Of a stretch of 64,000 bases of DNA, positions 1 to 7,729 are shown one piece after another (the first letter of the stretch is position 1; each line of letters opens with the position of its first letter). The position numbers were made by a program, and so were the translations under genes. Under the pieces are notes generated by a model. That model had not been told where the DNA came from. It searched no databases and worked only from the letters and a program-made list of their open reading frames with translations. The DNA is taken from the NCBI RefSeq assembly GCF_003063335.1, contig NZ_NERX01000007.1, positions 124,001 through 188,000 of the forward strand, written 5' to 3'. The stretch comes from Limnohabitans sp. MMS-10A-192. Lineage in GTDB: Bacteria; Pseudomonadota; Gammaproteobacteria; Burkholderiales; Burkholderiaceae_C.

Positions 1-767
1 GGCGACAGACCCAAGCAGGTTTGCAGCACGTCCAGCGGCAGCCACTCGTTGTCGCCCTGCGGGTTGAGCAGTTCCAAGGCCTGCAAGCGGCCATTTTCGG
101 TGCGCAAGCCGGTGGGTTGACCGGCCACAAAGCGCATGCGGCCAGCGGCACAGCCTTCGCGCATTTGAGCCACCAGCTCGGGGGCGGCTGTGAATTGGTC
201 GCGTCGGTGCAGCAGGCTCACGCTGGCGGCGGCTTGGGGGCCTTCAATGGCAGCCAGGCAGGCTTGCAAGGCCGAATCGCCGTCACCGGCCACCACCAGG
301 TGTTGACCCGCCCAGCGCTCGGGTTGTGGGTGTTCGGCAAAGACCTGCTTGCCTTCAAAGGCGCTCAGGCCATCGAGCACCAGTTGCCGCGCCATAAAAG
401 CGCCCACGCCCGCTGCGATGAACAGGGTTTGTGTGCGGAATGTGCTGCCGGATGCGGTCTGGACTTGCAGGCGTTGGTCAGGCAAGCGTTCGATGGCGCT
501 CACTTGCTGGCCCAGATGCAGCGTGGGCTTGAAAGGCGCGATCTGCTGCTGCAAACGCGCGACCAATTCGCTGCCGGTGCAAAACGGGATACCCGGGATG
601 TCGTAAATCGGTTTGGATGGGTACAGCTCGGCGCACTGGCCGCCCACATGGGGTAAGGCATCTACCACTTGGCAGTGAATGCCTTGCAAGCCGAGCTGAA
701 ACACCTGAAACAGGCCAACGGGGCCTGCGCCAATGACCAGCGCTTCGGTGTCGATGGGGGTGGTCAT
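1..767 (-). CDS. Ferredoxin--NADP+ reductase, TrxR-like type (partial, C-terminus beyond window)
   Basis: About 255 codons are visible; the 3' end lies left of the window. The protein opens with a Rossmann FAD site (GAGPVG, residues 13-18) and the stretch GGQCAELYPSKPIYDIPG typical of type-2 ferredoxin/flavodoxin NADP+ reductases. The second nucleotide site, GDGDSA near residue 160, stands where thioredoxin reductases have their redox CxxC, and that CxxC is absent, so electron transfer to ferredoxin rather than to thioredoxin is expected. The ATG at 767 is chosen because the FAD motif follows at the normal distance. It lies 66 bases downstream of fdxA, but a terminator hairpin sits between them, so it may be transcribed separately or by read-through. 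Confidence 0.85.
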   Translation of the reverse strand, partial: MTTPIDTEALVIGAGPVGLFQVFQLGLQGIHCQVVDALPHVGGQCAELYPSKPIYDIPGIPFCTGSELVARLQQQIAPFKPTLHLGQQVSAIERLPDQRLQVQTASGSTFRTQTLFIAAGVGAFMARQLVLDGLSAFEGKQVFAEHPQPERWAGQHLVVAGDGDSALQACLAAIEGPQAAASVSLLHRRDQFTAAPELVAQMREGCAAGRMRFVAGQPTGLRTENGRLQALELLNPQGDNEWLPLDVLQTCLGLS

Positions 768-786
768 GGTGTGCGTGGCGGCTTGA

Positions 787-814
787 GAAAAAAATGGCCG
801 AAAGATTCGGCCAT
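787..814 (-). terminator. Rho-independent terminator after fdxA
   Basis: A perfect 9-bp stem (ATGGCCGAA at 794-802, loop AGA, TTCGGCCAT at 806-814) is followed on the minus strand by seven T (787-793). It lies directly downstream of fdxA and upstream of the reductase gene. Confidence 0.75.
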
Positions 815-833
815 CGTGTCAAAGCTGAGGGGT

Positions 834-1163
834 TCAGCGGACCAGTTCGGCCAGCTTGCCGGTCTTGTCTTTCCACTCGTCAGCCGTGGCCAGAGGGGCT
901 TTGCGCTTGGTGATGCTCTTCCAGCCGGGCAACAAGGCCAGCTCGGCGTTGAGCTGGGTCATGTGCTGTTGGTCGGCCGGCAGGTCTTCTTCGGCATAGA
1001 TGGCGTTCACGGGGCACTCTGGGATGCACACGGCGCAGTCGATGCATTCATCGGGGTCGATGGTCAGGAAGTTGGGGCCTTCGCGGAAGCAATCCACAGG
1101 GCAAACGTCCACACAGTCGGTGTATTTGCACTGGATACAGGATTCGGAAACAACGTGGGTCAT
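834..1163 (-). CDS. fdxA: 7Fe ferredoxin FdxA
   Basis: This 109-residue ferredoxin has the FdxA cysteine pattern: C9, C12, C17, C21 with the CPVDC turn, then C40, C43, C46 and C50 followed by P. Such proteins carry one [3Fe-4S] and one [4Fe-4S] cluster and act as small cytoplasmic electron carriers. Length and the charged C-terminal extension match the family. The gene sits between the sulfate-assimilation genes and a ferredoxin-NADP reductase on the same strand, so it may shuttle electrons from NADPH to a ferredoxin-dependent sulfite reductase; that role is inferred from position only. Confidence 0.93.
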   Translation of the reverse strand: MTHVVSESCIQCKYTDCVDVCPVDCFREGPNFLTIDPDECIDCAVCIPECPVNAIYAEEDLPADQQHMTQLNAELALLPGWKSITKRKAPLATADEWKDKTGKLAELVR

Positions 1164-1311
1164 GATGGACTCGGAATAAAGAGGATGAGCAGCCGGGTTT
1201 GCGCAAACGCTGATTTTAAGGGAGATCGCCGGTCAATTCGTGGGCCAGCCCTGCAGCGCAAGGGGTTGATGGCGAATCAAGGACATTGGCGGAAGCAGGG
1301 GCTTGTTGTGT

Positions 1312-1373
1312 CGGGGCTCAAACCACCGACCTGCGCAATGAAGGGCAGGTGGGCGGCTTCAGCCCGACAAGCT
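1312..1373. repeat. Imperfect palindrome of the GTAGGTCGG...CCCCGAC repeat family
   Basis: The stretch begins GTCGGGGCT and ends GGCTTCAGCCCGAC, with ACCGACCT and GGCAGGTGGG inside, forming an imperfect inverted repeat. Related sequences occur at 29442-29514, 31631-31695 and 33316-33341. It occupies most of the gap between fdxA and cysN and may act as a 3' hairpin of the cysN transcript. Confidence 0.55.
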
Positions 1374-1376
1374 TCG

Positions 1377-2645
1377 TCAATGGACCAACACCGCCCCGGA
1401 CGTCTTGTGGCTGGCCGTGTCCACCAGCACCAGGGCGCCGAGGATGCGTGACTGGGCGAAGGGCAGGGTGACCAGCGGCTCTTGCAAGGCCAGGGTCACG
1501 TGGCCGATGGCGTTGGGCGCCAGCTCGGTGGCCTCTTCTTCGGCCAGGGTGTTCACGTTCAGGCGGTGCACCACGCGCTGCACCTTGACCTTGACCCAGC
1601 GGTGACCGTGCAGCGCCCAGTACAGGCGACCGGCCACCAGGGGCTCGTCGTCCATCCAGGCCACGGTGGTGTTGAGCTGGCGTTGGCCTTCGGGCGAACC
1701 CTCTGCAGCCAACAGCCAGTCACCACGGGACACGTCCACCTCACGGTCGAGCACGATGCCCGCGCTGTGGCCTGCGGCCTTGTTTTGCGGCTGGCGGGTG
1801 GCCGACAGCACTTGCGAGACCACGGCGGTCTGGCCGCTGGGGAAAACCTTGACGGTCTGGCCCGGCTCGATGCTGCCCGTGGCCACACGGCCCCAGAACA
1901 CGCGGCGGCCCTGGGTGGTCACGCCGGAGTCGTGGAATTTTTCGACCCACTGCACCGGGAAGCTGAAGGCCACATCGGTCTCGGCCGGGGTGACCGGCAG
2001 GTCTTCGAGGATGCTCAAAAGGCTGGGGCCGGTGTAGCCGCACCAGTCAGGCTGTGACTCAACCACGTTCCAGCCCTTGAGCGCCGACACGGGCACCATG
2101 GAAGTGACCTGGATGCCAGCTTCCTGGGCGAACTTGTTCAAAGCGCCTGCGATGTTCTTGTAGGCCACAGCCGCATCGGCCACAGCATCGAGCTTGTTGA
2201 TGGCAAACACGATGGAAGGCACGCGCAGCAGGTTGACCAGCAGCGAATGGCGGCGGGTTTGTGGCAGCAGTTGCAGCTCGGGGTTGGCCCAGTCGAGCTT
2301 GATGGCGTCGACCAGCACCACCGCGGCATCGGCGCTCGATGCGGCGGTGACCATGTTGCGGGTGTACTGCTCGTGGCCGGGCGCGTCGCCAATGATGAAT
2401 TTGCGCGCTTCGGTGTTGAAGTAGCGGTAAGCCACATCGATGGTGATGCCTTGCTCGCGCTCGGCGCTCAGGCCGTCGGTCAGCAAAGCCAGATCGGTTT
2501 CACCCGAGCGCTGCACGCCCGCCAGGTGGTCTTGCAGCACGGCCTTGGTGTCCACCAGCAGGCGGCCAATCAGCGTGCTTTTGCCGTCGTCGACCGAGCC
2601 GCAGGTGATGAATTTGAGGGCGCTGGCTTGATTTGGAGTCTTCAT
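1377..2645 (-). CDS. cysN: Sulfate adenylyltransferase subunit 1 (GTPase) CysN
   Basis: A GTPase of the EF-Tu superfamily that couples GTP hydrolysis to synthesis of adenylyl sulfate (APS) by CysD. The P-loop GSVDDGKST lies at residues 16-24, the G3 motif DAPGHEQ near 90 and the G4 motif NKLD near 150; beta-barrel domains follow. At 422 residues it ends without an APS-kinase (CysC) domain, unlike bifunctional NodQ/CysNC proteins. It is the last gene of the tauE-cysI-DUF934-cysH-cysD-cysN series and is separated from cysD by 151 bases holding a dispersed palindromic repeat. Confidence 0.95.
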   Translation of the reverse strand: MKTPNQASALKFITCGSVDDGKSTLIGRLLVDTKAVLQDHLAGVQRSGETDLALLTDGLSAEREQGITIDVAYRYFNTEARKFIIGDAPGHEQYTRNMVTAASSADAAVVLVDAIKLDWANPELQLLPQTRRHSLLVNLLRVPSIVFAINKLDAVADAAVAYKNIAGALNKFAQEAGIQVTSMVPVSALKGWNVVESQPDWCGYTGPSLLSILEDLPVTPAETDVAFSFPVQWVEKFHDSGVTTQGRRVFWGRVATGSIEPGQTVKVFPSGQTAVVSQVLSATRQPQNKAAGHSAGIVLDREVDVSRGDWLLAAEGSPEGQRQLNTTVAWMDDEPLVAGRLYWALHGHRWVKVKVQRVVHRLNVNTLAEEEATELAPNAIGHVTLALQEPLVTLPFAQSRILGALVLVDTASHKTSGAVLVH

Positions 2646-2695
2646 GTTTTTGTCCTGGATCGGAATAAAAGTGGCTGTGAGGTTTGGCTAAAGCC

Positions 2696-2785
2696 TGTCA
2701 TCGCGAGGAGCGAAGCGACGTGGCGATCCATGGGGCTTTGACCTTGCACAGAGGCTGGATGGCCACGCTTCGCTCGCCATGACGG
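2696..2785. repeat. Dispersed palindromic repeat (family A) between cysN and cysD
   Basis: The left arm runs GTCATCGCGAGGAGCGAAGC and the right arm ends CGCTTCGCTCGCCATGACGG, the reverse complement with few changes; the middle is divergent. The same element, with the arms CATTGCGAG..GCAATCCAG and CTGGAT..CGCAATGAC, occurs at 13743-13828 and inside hrpA at 16943-17022 and 18437-18466. Here it lies between two genes of one operon. Confidence 0.75.
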
Positions 2786-2796
2786 ATGGGTGTTTC

Positions 2797-3726
2797 TCAG
2801 AAGTAGCCATCCTTTTTGCGCTTTTCCATCGAAGCCTCGGACGTCTTGTCGTCCATGCGCGTGGCGCCGCGCTCGCTCACATCGGCCGCCAGCGTCTCGA
2901 TCACGATCTGCTCGGGTGTGGCTGCATCGCTTTCCACCGGGCAGGTGCAGGTGATGTCGCCCACGGTGCGGAAACGTACGTCACGAATCTCGACCTTCTC
3001 GCCGTCCTTCGGAGGTGTCAACTCGGTCACCGGAACCAAGAGGCCCCGGCGATCCACCACCTCGCGTTTGTGGGTGTAGTAAATCGAGGGCAGCGCGATG
3101 TTTTCGCGGGCGATGTACTGCCACACGTCCAGCTCGGTCCAGTTGCTGATGGGGAACACACGGAAGTGCTCGCCCGGTTGCAGCTTATGGTTGAACAAGG
3201 TCCACAACTCGGGGCGCTGGGCCTTGGGTTGCCATTGGCCAAAGCTGTCGCGGTGCGAAAAGATGCGCTCCTTGGCGCGGGCTTTTTCTTCGTCACGGCG
3301 GGCCCCTCCGATCAGCGCGTCAAAGCGGAACTCTTCAATCGCTTCGAGCAGCGTGACCGACTGGTGCACGTTGCGGCTCTCGCCCGGGTGGGCCAGGCGC
3401 ACGGTGCCGCGCTTCATCGAGTCTTCCACGCTGCGCACGATCAGCTCAGCGCCCAGTTCTTTGGCACGCGAGTCACGGAAATCGGTCACTTCCTTGAAGT
3501 TGTGCCCGGTGTCGATCATCAGCAGTGGGTAGGGGATGCGGCCAGCACCGAAGGCTTTTTCGGCGCACTTGAGCATGACCAACGAATCCTTGCCGCCCGA
3601 AAACAGCAAGGTGGGGCGCTCGAAGGCGGCGGCGACTTCACGCAGGATGAAGATGGTTTCTTCTTCCAGCGCATCGAGGTGGCTGTTGCTCAGGGTGTGC
3701 AACTCGGTTTGTGTCATGGCGTTCAT
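2797..3726 (-). CDS. cysD: Sulfate adenylyltransferase subunit 2 CysD
   Basis: The catalytic subunit of ATP sulfurylase: it adenylates sulfate to APS, driven by CysN. The PP-loop ATPase motif SGGKDS is at residues 43-48, and the C-terminus ends in the characteristic RKKDGYF. The 309-residue length is normal. Two starts are possible (ATG at 3726 or the fourth codon, also ATG). The 145-base gap to cysH upstream is unusual for this operon and contains a strong inverted repeat. Confidence 0.95.
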   Translation of the reverse strand: MNAMTQTELHTLSNSHLDALEEETIFILREVAAAFERPTLLFSGGKDSLVMLKCAEKAFGAGRIPYPLLMIDTGHNFKEVTDFRDSRAKELGAELIVRSVEDSMKRGTVRLAHPGESRNVHQSVTLLEAIEEFRFDALIGGARRDEEKARAKERIFSHRDSFGQWQPKAQRPELWTLFNHKLQPGEHFRVFPISNWTELDVWQYIARENIALPSIYYTHKREVVDRRGLLVPVTELTPPKDGEKVEIRDVRFRTVGDITCTCPVESDAATPEQIVIETLAADVSERGATRMDDKTSEASMEKRKKDGYF

Positions 3727-3786
3727 GTTGATTACTCTTCAAATTTGGTCAAGGCGGCGTCAGAAATATCCAAGGGTGATCGACTT

Positions 3787-3860
3787 GATGTGTGGGGCGC
3801 GGGAGGCGACGATGTGTGGCGCGAAGCGACTTCTGAGGAGCCTGCCGCGCCCCACACATC
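3787..3860. repeat. Perfect 16-bp inverted repeat between cysH and cysD
   Basis: GATGTGTGGGGCGCGG at 3787-3802 is exactly complementary to CCGCGCCCCACACATC at 3845-3860. A further copy of GATGTGTGG lies between the arms. The RNA of the cys operon would fold here into a strong hairpin between two co-directional genes. Confidence 0.7.
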
Positions 3861-3871
3861 ACTCCCCCAAA

Positions 3872-4627
3872 TCATTTCTTGACGTGCAGCCCACACTCCT
3901 TGGCCGCCTCGTCTTCCCACCACCAGCGGCCTGCGCGGAACTCTTCGCCCAGGCTGATGGCGCGGGTGCAAGGGGCACAGCCGATGCTGGGGAAGAACTG
4001 GTCGTGTAGCGGGTTGTAGTCCACTTGGTTTTCGGCGATGTAGTGCCACACGTCGCCCCAGCTCCACTTGGCCAGCGGGTTGAACTTGGCCAGGTGTTTG
4101 GTGGCTTCTTCGCTGGTGTCCAGCAGCGGCACCTCGGCGCGGGCGGTGGATTGTTCTTGGCGCAAACCGGTGATCCAGGCGCGTTGGCCTTTCAGGGCGC
4201 GGGCCAGCGGCTCCATCTTCCGCACGCCGCAGCACTCTTTGCGCAGTTCCATGGACTTATAAATCGCGTCCTGGCCTTTGTCACGTACAAACTGGATCAC
4301 CGACTCCTGCACCGGGCGGAACACGTGGATGGGCGCACGCGAATGCGCCTGCGTGCGCTCCAACAGGGCGAGGGTTTCGGTGTGCAGTGCGCCGGTCTCC
4401 AGCACAAACACCGGGATGTCGAGCTGCAGGCTGTTGATCAGGTGCGTGATCACCACGTCTTCGGCGCCCAAGCTGGAGGCTTGGGTGACCGGGGTGAACT
4501 CGGCGGCAGCACGTTGCAACAAAGCCTGGGTCTCGGCCAGCTTGGCGGCAAAGTCAGGGCTGGCCTTGGCGTTTTGCTCAGTGGCTTTGAGCGGGGCGTT
4601 GCGGGAAGAAATCAGGGACGAAGTCAT
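3872..4627 (-). CDS. cysH: Adenylyl-sulfate (APS) reductase, CysH family
   Basis: Reduces activated sulfate to sulfite with thiol electrons. The protein contains the paired-cysteine motifs KECCGVRK and CAPCTR that bind a [4Fe-4S] cluster in APS reductases and are missing from PAPS-specific enzymes, and ends with ECGLHVKK, which holds the catalytic cysteine. With a CysN lacking a kinase domain, this points to direct use of APS without CysC. Its start overlaps the stop of the DUF934 gene by one base (TGATG), indicating translational coupling. Length 251 residues is usual. Confidence 0.93.
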   Translation of the reverse strand: MTSSLISSRNAPLKATEQNAKASPDFAAKLAETQALLQRAAAEFTPVTQASSLGAEDVVITHLINSLQLDIPVFVLETGALHTETLALLERTQAHSRAPIHVFRPVQESVIQFVRDKGQDAIYKSMELRKECCGVRKMEPLARALKGQRAWITGLRQEQSTARAEVPLLDTSEEATKHLAKFNPLAKWSWGDVWHYIAENQVDYNPLHDQFFPSIGCAPCTRAISLGEEFRAGRWWWEDEAAKECGLHVKK

Positions 4628-5004
4628 CAGGCCGCCTGTGCGAAATGAGGTTTTGTCTCCACAGCCGAGCCTTGGTAGAAACCGGCGTAGCGGTCCAGCT
4701 GGCGCTGGGCGGCGCTGGCGTCGACGCCTTCTTTCAGCACAGCCACGTCAAAGCCGGTGCGCTGCATCTGCACCAGTTGGTCGATCAGCACGTCGCCTGT
4801 GGCGCGCAGTTCGCCCGCAAAGCGCAGGCGGCGGCGCAGCAAAAAGGCCTGGCTGTAGGCGCGGCCATCGGTGAAAGCCGGGAACTGCAAGTCGATGCGG
4901 GTGATGCCCGAGAGATCCAGTGTGCGTGGGTCCAGGTCGTTGGCCAATTCCAGCACGCCGGTCTTGTCCGTGGCCTGGTGTTCTTGTGTGGTGATGATTT
5001 TCAT
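4627..5004 (-). CDS. DUF934 family protein of the sulfite-reduction operon
   Basis: A 125-residue protein of the DUF934 family, recognised by its DLDPRTLDLSGI-like N-terminus, the FTDGRAYSQAFLLRRR segment (a conserved DGR with following arginines) and LRATGDVLIDQLVQM. Members are almost always next to cysI and are annotated as putative oxidoreductase components of sulfite reduction; no catalytic residues are established. It lies 18 bases after cysI and overlaps cysH by one base, so co-translation with both is likely. Confidence 0.85.
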   Translation of the reverse strand: MKIITTQEHQATDKTGVLELANDLDPRTLDLSGITRIDLQFPAFTDGRAYSQAFLLRRRLRFAGELRATGDVLIDQLVQMQRTGFDVAVLKEGVDASAAQRQLDRYAGFYQGSAVETKPHFAQAA

Positions 5005-5022
5005 ATCGTGTTCTCCCTGCGT

Positions 5023-6834
5023 TCAGACGGTTTCAGCGTCTGCTGCTGGATGGCGTGCTGCATTGGCGGCGGCTTTGAACGGGTCTTGGCCGACACGGCG
5101 CAGGGTCTCGATGAAGGCTTCTTGCTGGCCCTTATCGGTGGACACACGCAGCTGCTTGTAGGTCTCCAAGATGGCTTCGATCACATCGGGCACCTCGAAA
5201 GAGGAGAACGACGGGCCGACCACCTTGCCAGGTGTGGCCGCGCCGGACAGGTCCTTGCCGTCCGAGCCGCCCAGCGTGACCTGGTACCACTCCTTGCCGT
5301 CTTTGTCGACACCCAAAATGCCGATGTGGCCCGAGTGGTGGTGACCGCAGGAGTTGATGCAGCCGCTGATGTGGAAGTCGATGTGCCCCAGGTCTTCCAG
5401 CTCGTCCAGGTCCTGGTAGCGCTCGGTGATGGCGCTGGCCGTGGGGATGGAGCGGGCGTTGGCCAGTGCGCAGTAGTCGCCGCCGGGGCAGGCGATCATG
5501 TCGGTCAAGAGGCCGATGTTGGGCTGGGCCACGCCCAGCGCCTTGGCTTCGAGCCACAGGGCGTGCAGCTGGTCCAGGCGCACCCAGGGCAGCAGCAGGT
5601 TTTGGGTGTGCGAAACGCGGGCTTCGCCAGCCGAATATTTCTCGACCAGTGCGGCAGCGGCATCGAGCTGCTCGGCGGTGGCGTCACCGGGGGCGTAGCC
5701 CGGGCGCTTGAACGACAGTGACACGGCGCGCAGCTGCGGGTTGCGGTGCGGGCGTACATTGCGCGCCAGCCAACGGGCAAAGGCGGGCGTCTTGGCTGCT
5801 TCGATGCTCAAAGCGGCTTCGGCTTGGGCGAGCCACTCATCGGTGTTCTCAGGCAAGTTCAGCGCAGGGTCCACAAAACCGGCTTTCACGCGGTCGAGTT
5901 CGGCTTGCAGCAGGGTGTGCGGCGCGCCGTCGCGCTCGATGATTTCGCGGAACTCGGTCTCGACTTCGTCAAAGTAGCGCTGGCCTTCGGCCTTGACCAA
6001 AATCTTGATGCGGGCTTTGTACTTGTTGTCGCGGCGGCCCCAGCGGTTGTAGACGCGCACCACGGCTTCGAGGTAATTCATGATGTCCTGCCAAGGCAAG
6101 AACTCACGGATCACGACACCGTTGACCGGCGTGCGGCCCATGCCGCCACCGACCAGCACCTTGAAGCCCACGTCGCCCGCAGCGTTGTGAATCACTTGCA
6201 AGCCCACATCGTGCCAACCAATGGCGGCGCGGTCTTCGGTGGCGCCGGTGATGGCGATCTTGAACTTGCGCGGCAGGTGCGCAAACTCGGGGTGCAGCGT
6301 GCTCCATTGGCGGATCAGCTCGGCGTAGGGGCGGGGGTCCACGATCTCGTCCACCGCCACACCGGCCAACTCGTCGGTGGTGGTGTTGCGGATGCAGTTG
6401 CCGCTGGTCTGGATGCCGTGCATGTTCACGGTGGCCAGCAGCTCCATCACGTCGGCCGATTTGTCCAGCGGAATCCAGTTGAACTGCACGTTCTGGCGCG
6501 TGGTGAAGTGGCCGTAGTTGGTCGTCAGTTTGGGGGCCAGTCCAGCGATTTTGTCTTGGGTGGCTTGGGCTTCGGCCAGCAAGGCGGCGTCGGGCGTGTC
6601 GAACTCGCGGGCGATTTGGGCCAACACCTTGATCTGGGCGGCGTTGATTTCGCCATAGGGCACCGCCACGCGCAGCATGGGCGCGTAGCGCTGCACATAC
6701 CAGCCGTTTTGCAGGCGCAGGGGGCGGAATTGGTCTTCGGTCAATTGACCCGTCTGCCAACGACCCAACTGGTCGCGGAACTCTGCGGCGCGGGCGCGCA
6801 CAAAGGCTTTGTCGAAATCGGTGTACTGGTACAT
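5023..6834 (-). CDS. cysI: Assimilatory sulfite reductase (siroheme [4Fe-4S] hemoprotein)
   Basis: Six-electron reduction of sulfite to sulfide. The siroheme-binding segment TTRQNVQFNW is in the N-terminal third, and the cluster/siroheme cysteines appear as CPGGDYC (C-x5-C) and CINSC (C-x3-C) in the C-terminal third. At 603 residues it belongs to the nitrite/sulfite reductase family of ferredoxin- or NADPH-linked enzymes. No CysJ flavoprotein gene is nearby, so ferredoxin is a likely donor. Nitrite reductase activity cannot be excluded from sequence alone, but the cys neighbours argue for sulfite. Confidence 0.92.
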   Translation of the reverse strand: MYQYTDFDKAFVRARAAEFRDQLGRWQTGQLTEDQFRPLRLQNGWYVQRYAPMLRVAVPYGEINAAQIKVLAQIAREFDTPDAALLAEAQATQDKIAGLAPKLTTNYGHFTTRQNVQFNWIPLDKSADVMELLATVNMHGIQTSGNCIRNTTTDELAGVAVDEIVDPRPYAELIRQWSTLHPEFAHLPRKFKIAITGATEDRAAIGWHDVGLQVIHNAAGDVGFKVLVGGGMGRTPVNGVVIREFLPWQDIMNYLEAVVRVYNRWGRRDNKYKARIKILVKAEGQRYFDEVETEFREIIERDGAPHTLLQAELDRVKAGFVDPALNLPENTDEWLAQAEAALSIEAAKTPAFARWLARNVRPHRNPQLRAVSLSFKRPGYAPGDATAEQLDAAAALVEKYSAGEARVSHTQNLLLPWVRLDQLHALWLEAKALGVAQPNIGLLTDMIACPGGDYCALANARSIPTASAITERYQDLDELEDLGHIDFHISGCINSCGHHHSGHIGILGVDKDGKEWYQVTLGGSDGKDLSGAATPGKVVGPSFSSFEVPDVIEAILETYKQLRVSTDKGQQEAFIETLRRVGQDPFKAAANAARHPAADAETV

Positions 6835-6855
6835 ATCAAGGGCAATGCAAAAAAA

Positions 6856-7647
6856 TCAGATCAAGACCAACTTGGTGCCCGCCCATGCCAGCAGCACGGA
6901 CAGCAGCGAGCGGATCACGCGGTCGGGCGTGTGGTGCGTCAGGCGCGAGCCCAGCCAGATGCCGGGAATCGAGCCCGCCAGCAGCTTGGCCAGCAATGGC
7001 CAGTCCACCGAGCCCAGGGATGCATGGCCCAGCCCTGCCACCAGGGTCAAGGGCACGGCGTAAGCGATGTCGGCCGCCACGATGCGGGGCAGGGGCAGCA
7101 TGGGGTAGAGCAAGAGCAGCACGGTGACGCCAATCGCGCCCGCGCCAACCGATGTGAGGGTGACCAAGGTGCCGATCAGCGCACCAAACAGCACCGGCAG
7201 GCTCCAGTGGCGGGGTGTGCTGGCACGGGCCTCATCGGCTGCGGCCAGATGGCGGGGCACTTGTTTGCCACGCACCGCCTTGTAAAGCATGGCTGCCGCC
7301 GTCAACAACAAGGCGATGCCCAAGGTCGTGGTCATCAGCGACTGAACCGCTGCAGAGGCTGGGCCCACCCAGTGCAAAAAGCCCAAAGTCACCAGACACG
7401 CCGGGATGCTGCCCGCGCTGAGCAAGCCCACCACACGCCAAGGCACGATGCGCTGGCGGGCAAACGAGACGGTGCCGCCCAGCTTGGTGAAGGCCGCAAA
7501 CAGCAAATCGGTGCCGACCGCCATGTAGGGCTTCACGCCGAAGAAAAAGATCAACAGCGGCGTCATCAAGGAGCCGCCACCGACGCCCGTCAGACCCACG
7601 ATGGTGCCGACGAAGAAACCTGCAAAGACATAAGCGAAATCAACCAT
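6856..7647 (-). CDS. TauE/SafE family permease, first gene of the sulfate operon
   Basis: A 263-residue integral membrane protein with the TauE/SafE hallmark GLTGVGGGSLMTPLL near residues 19-33 and about eight hydrophobic segments arranged as two repeats. The family moves sulfite, sulfoacetate or other sulfur oxyanions. It starts the minus-strand operon and is 21 bases upstream of cysI, so a role in uptake of sulfate or in export of surplus sulfite is plausible; direction and substrate cannot be read from sequence. Confidence 0.85.
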   Translation of the reverse strand: MVDFAYVFAGFFVGTIVGLTGVGGGSLMTPLLIFFFGVKPYMAVGTDLLFAAFTKLGGTVSFARQRIVPWRVVGLLSAGSIPACLVTLGFLHWVGPASAAVQSLMTTTLGIALLLTAAAMLYKAVRGKQVPRHLAAADEARASTPRHWSLPVLFGALIGTLVTLTSVGAGAIGVTVLLLLYPMLPLPRIVAADIAYAVPLTLVAGLGHASLGSVDWPLLAKLLAGSIPGIWLGSRLTHHTPDRVIRSLLSVLLAWAGTKLVLI

Positions 7648-7729
7648 GGGCAGGACTGTAAACGTCCTTTATGCCAAAACAAACGATTTATTGGTTGTAG
7701 ATATATGTCAAATCGATATAAGAACGTGT
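7648..7729 (-). promoter_or_regulatory. Probable promoter region of the tauE-cysIHDN operon
   Basis: This is a locally AT-rich gap. On the minus strand it contains TTGACA (complement of 7706-7711) followed by ATATATCTACAACCAATAAAT. The -10 match is weak, and CysB sites are too degenerate to place by eye. It is the only sizeable non-coding stretch ahead of the operon. Confidence 0.35.
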
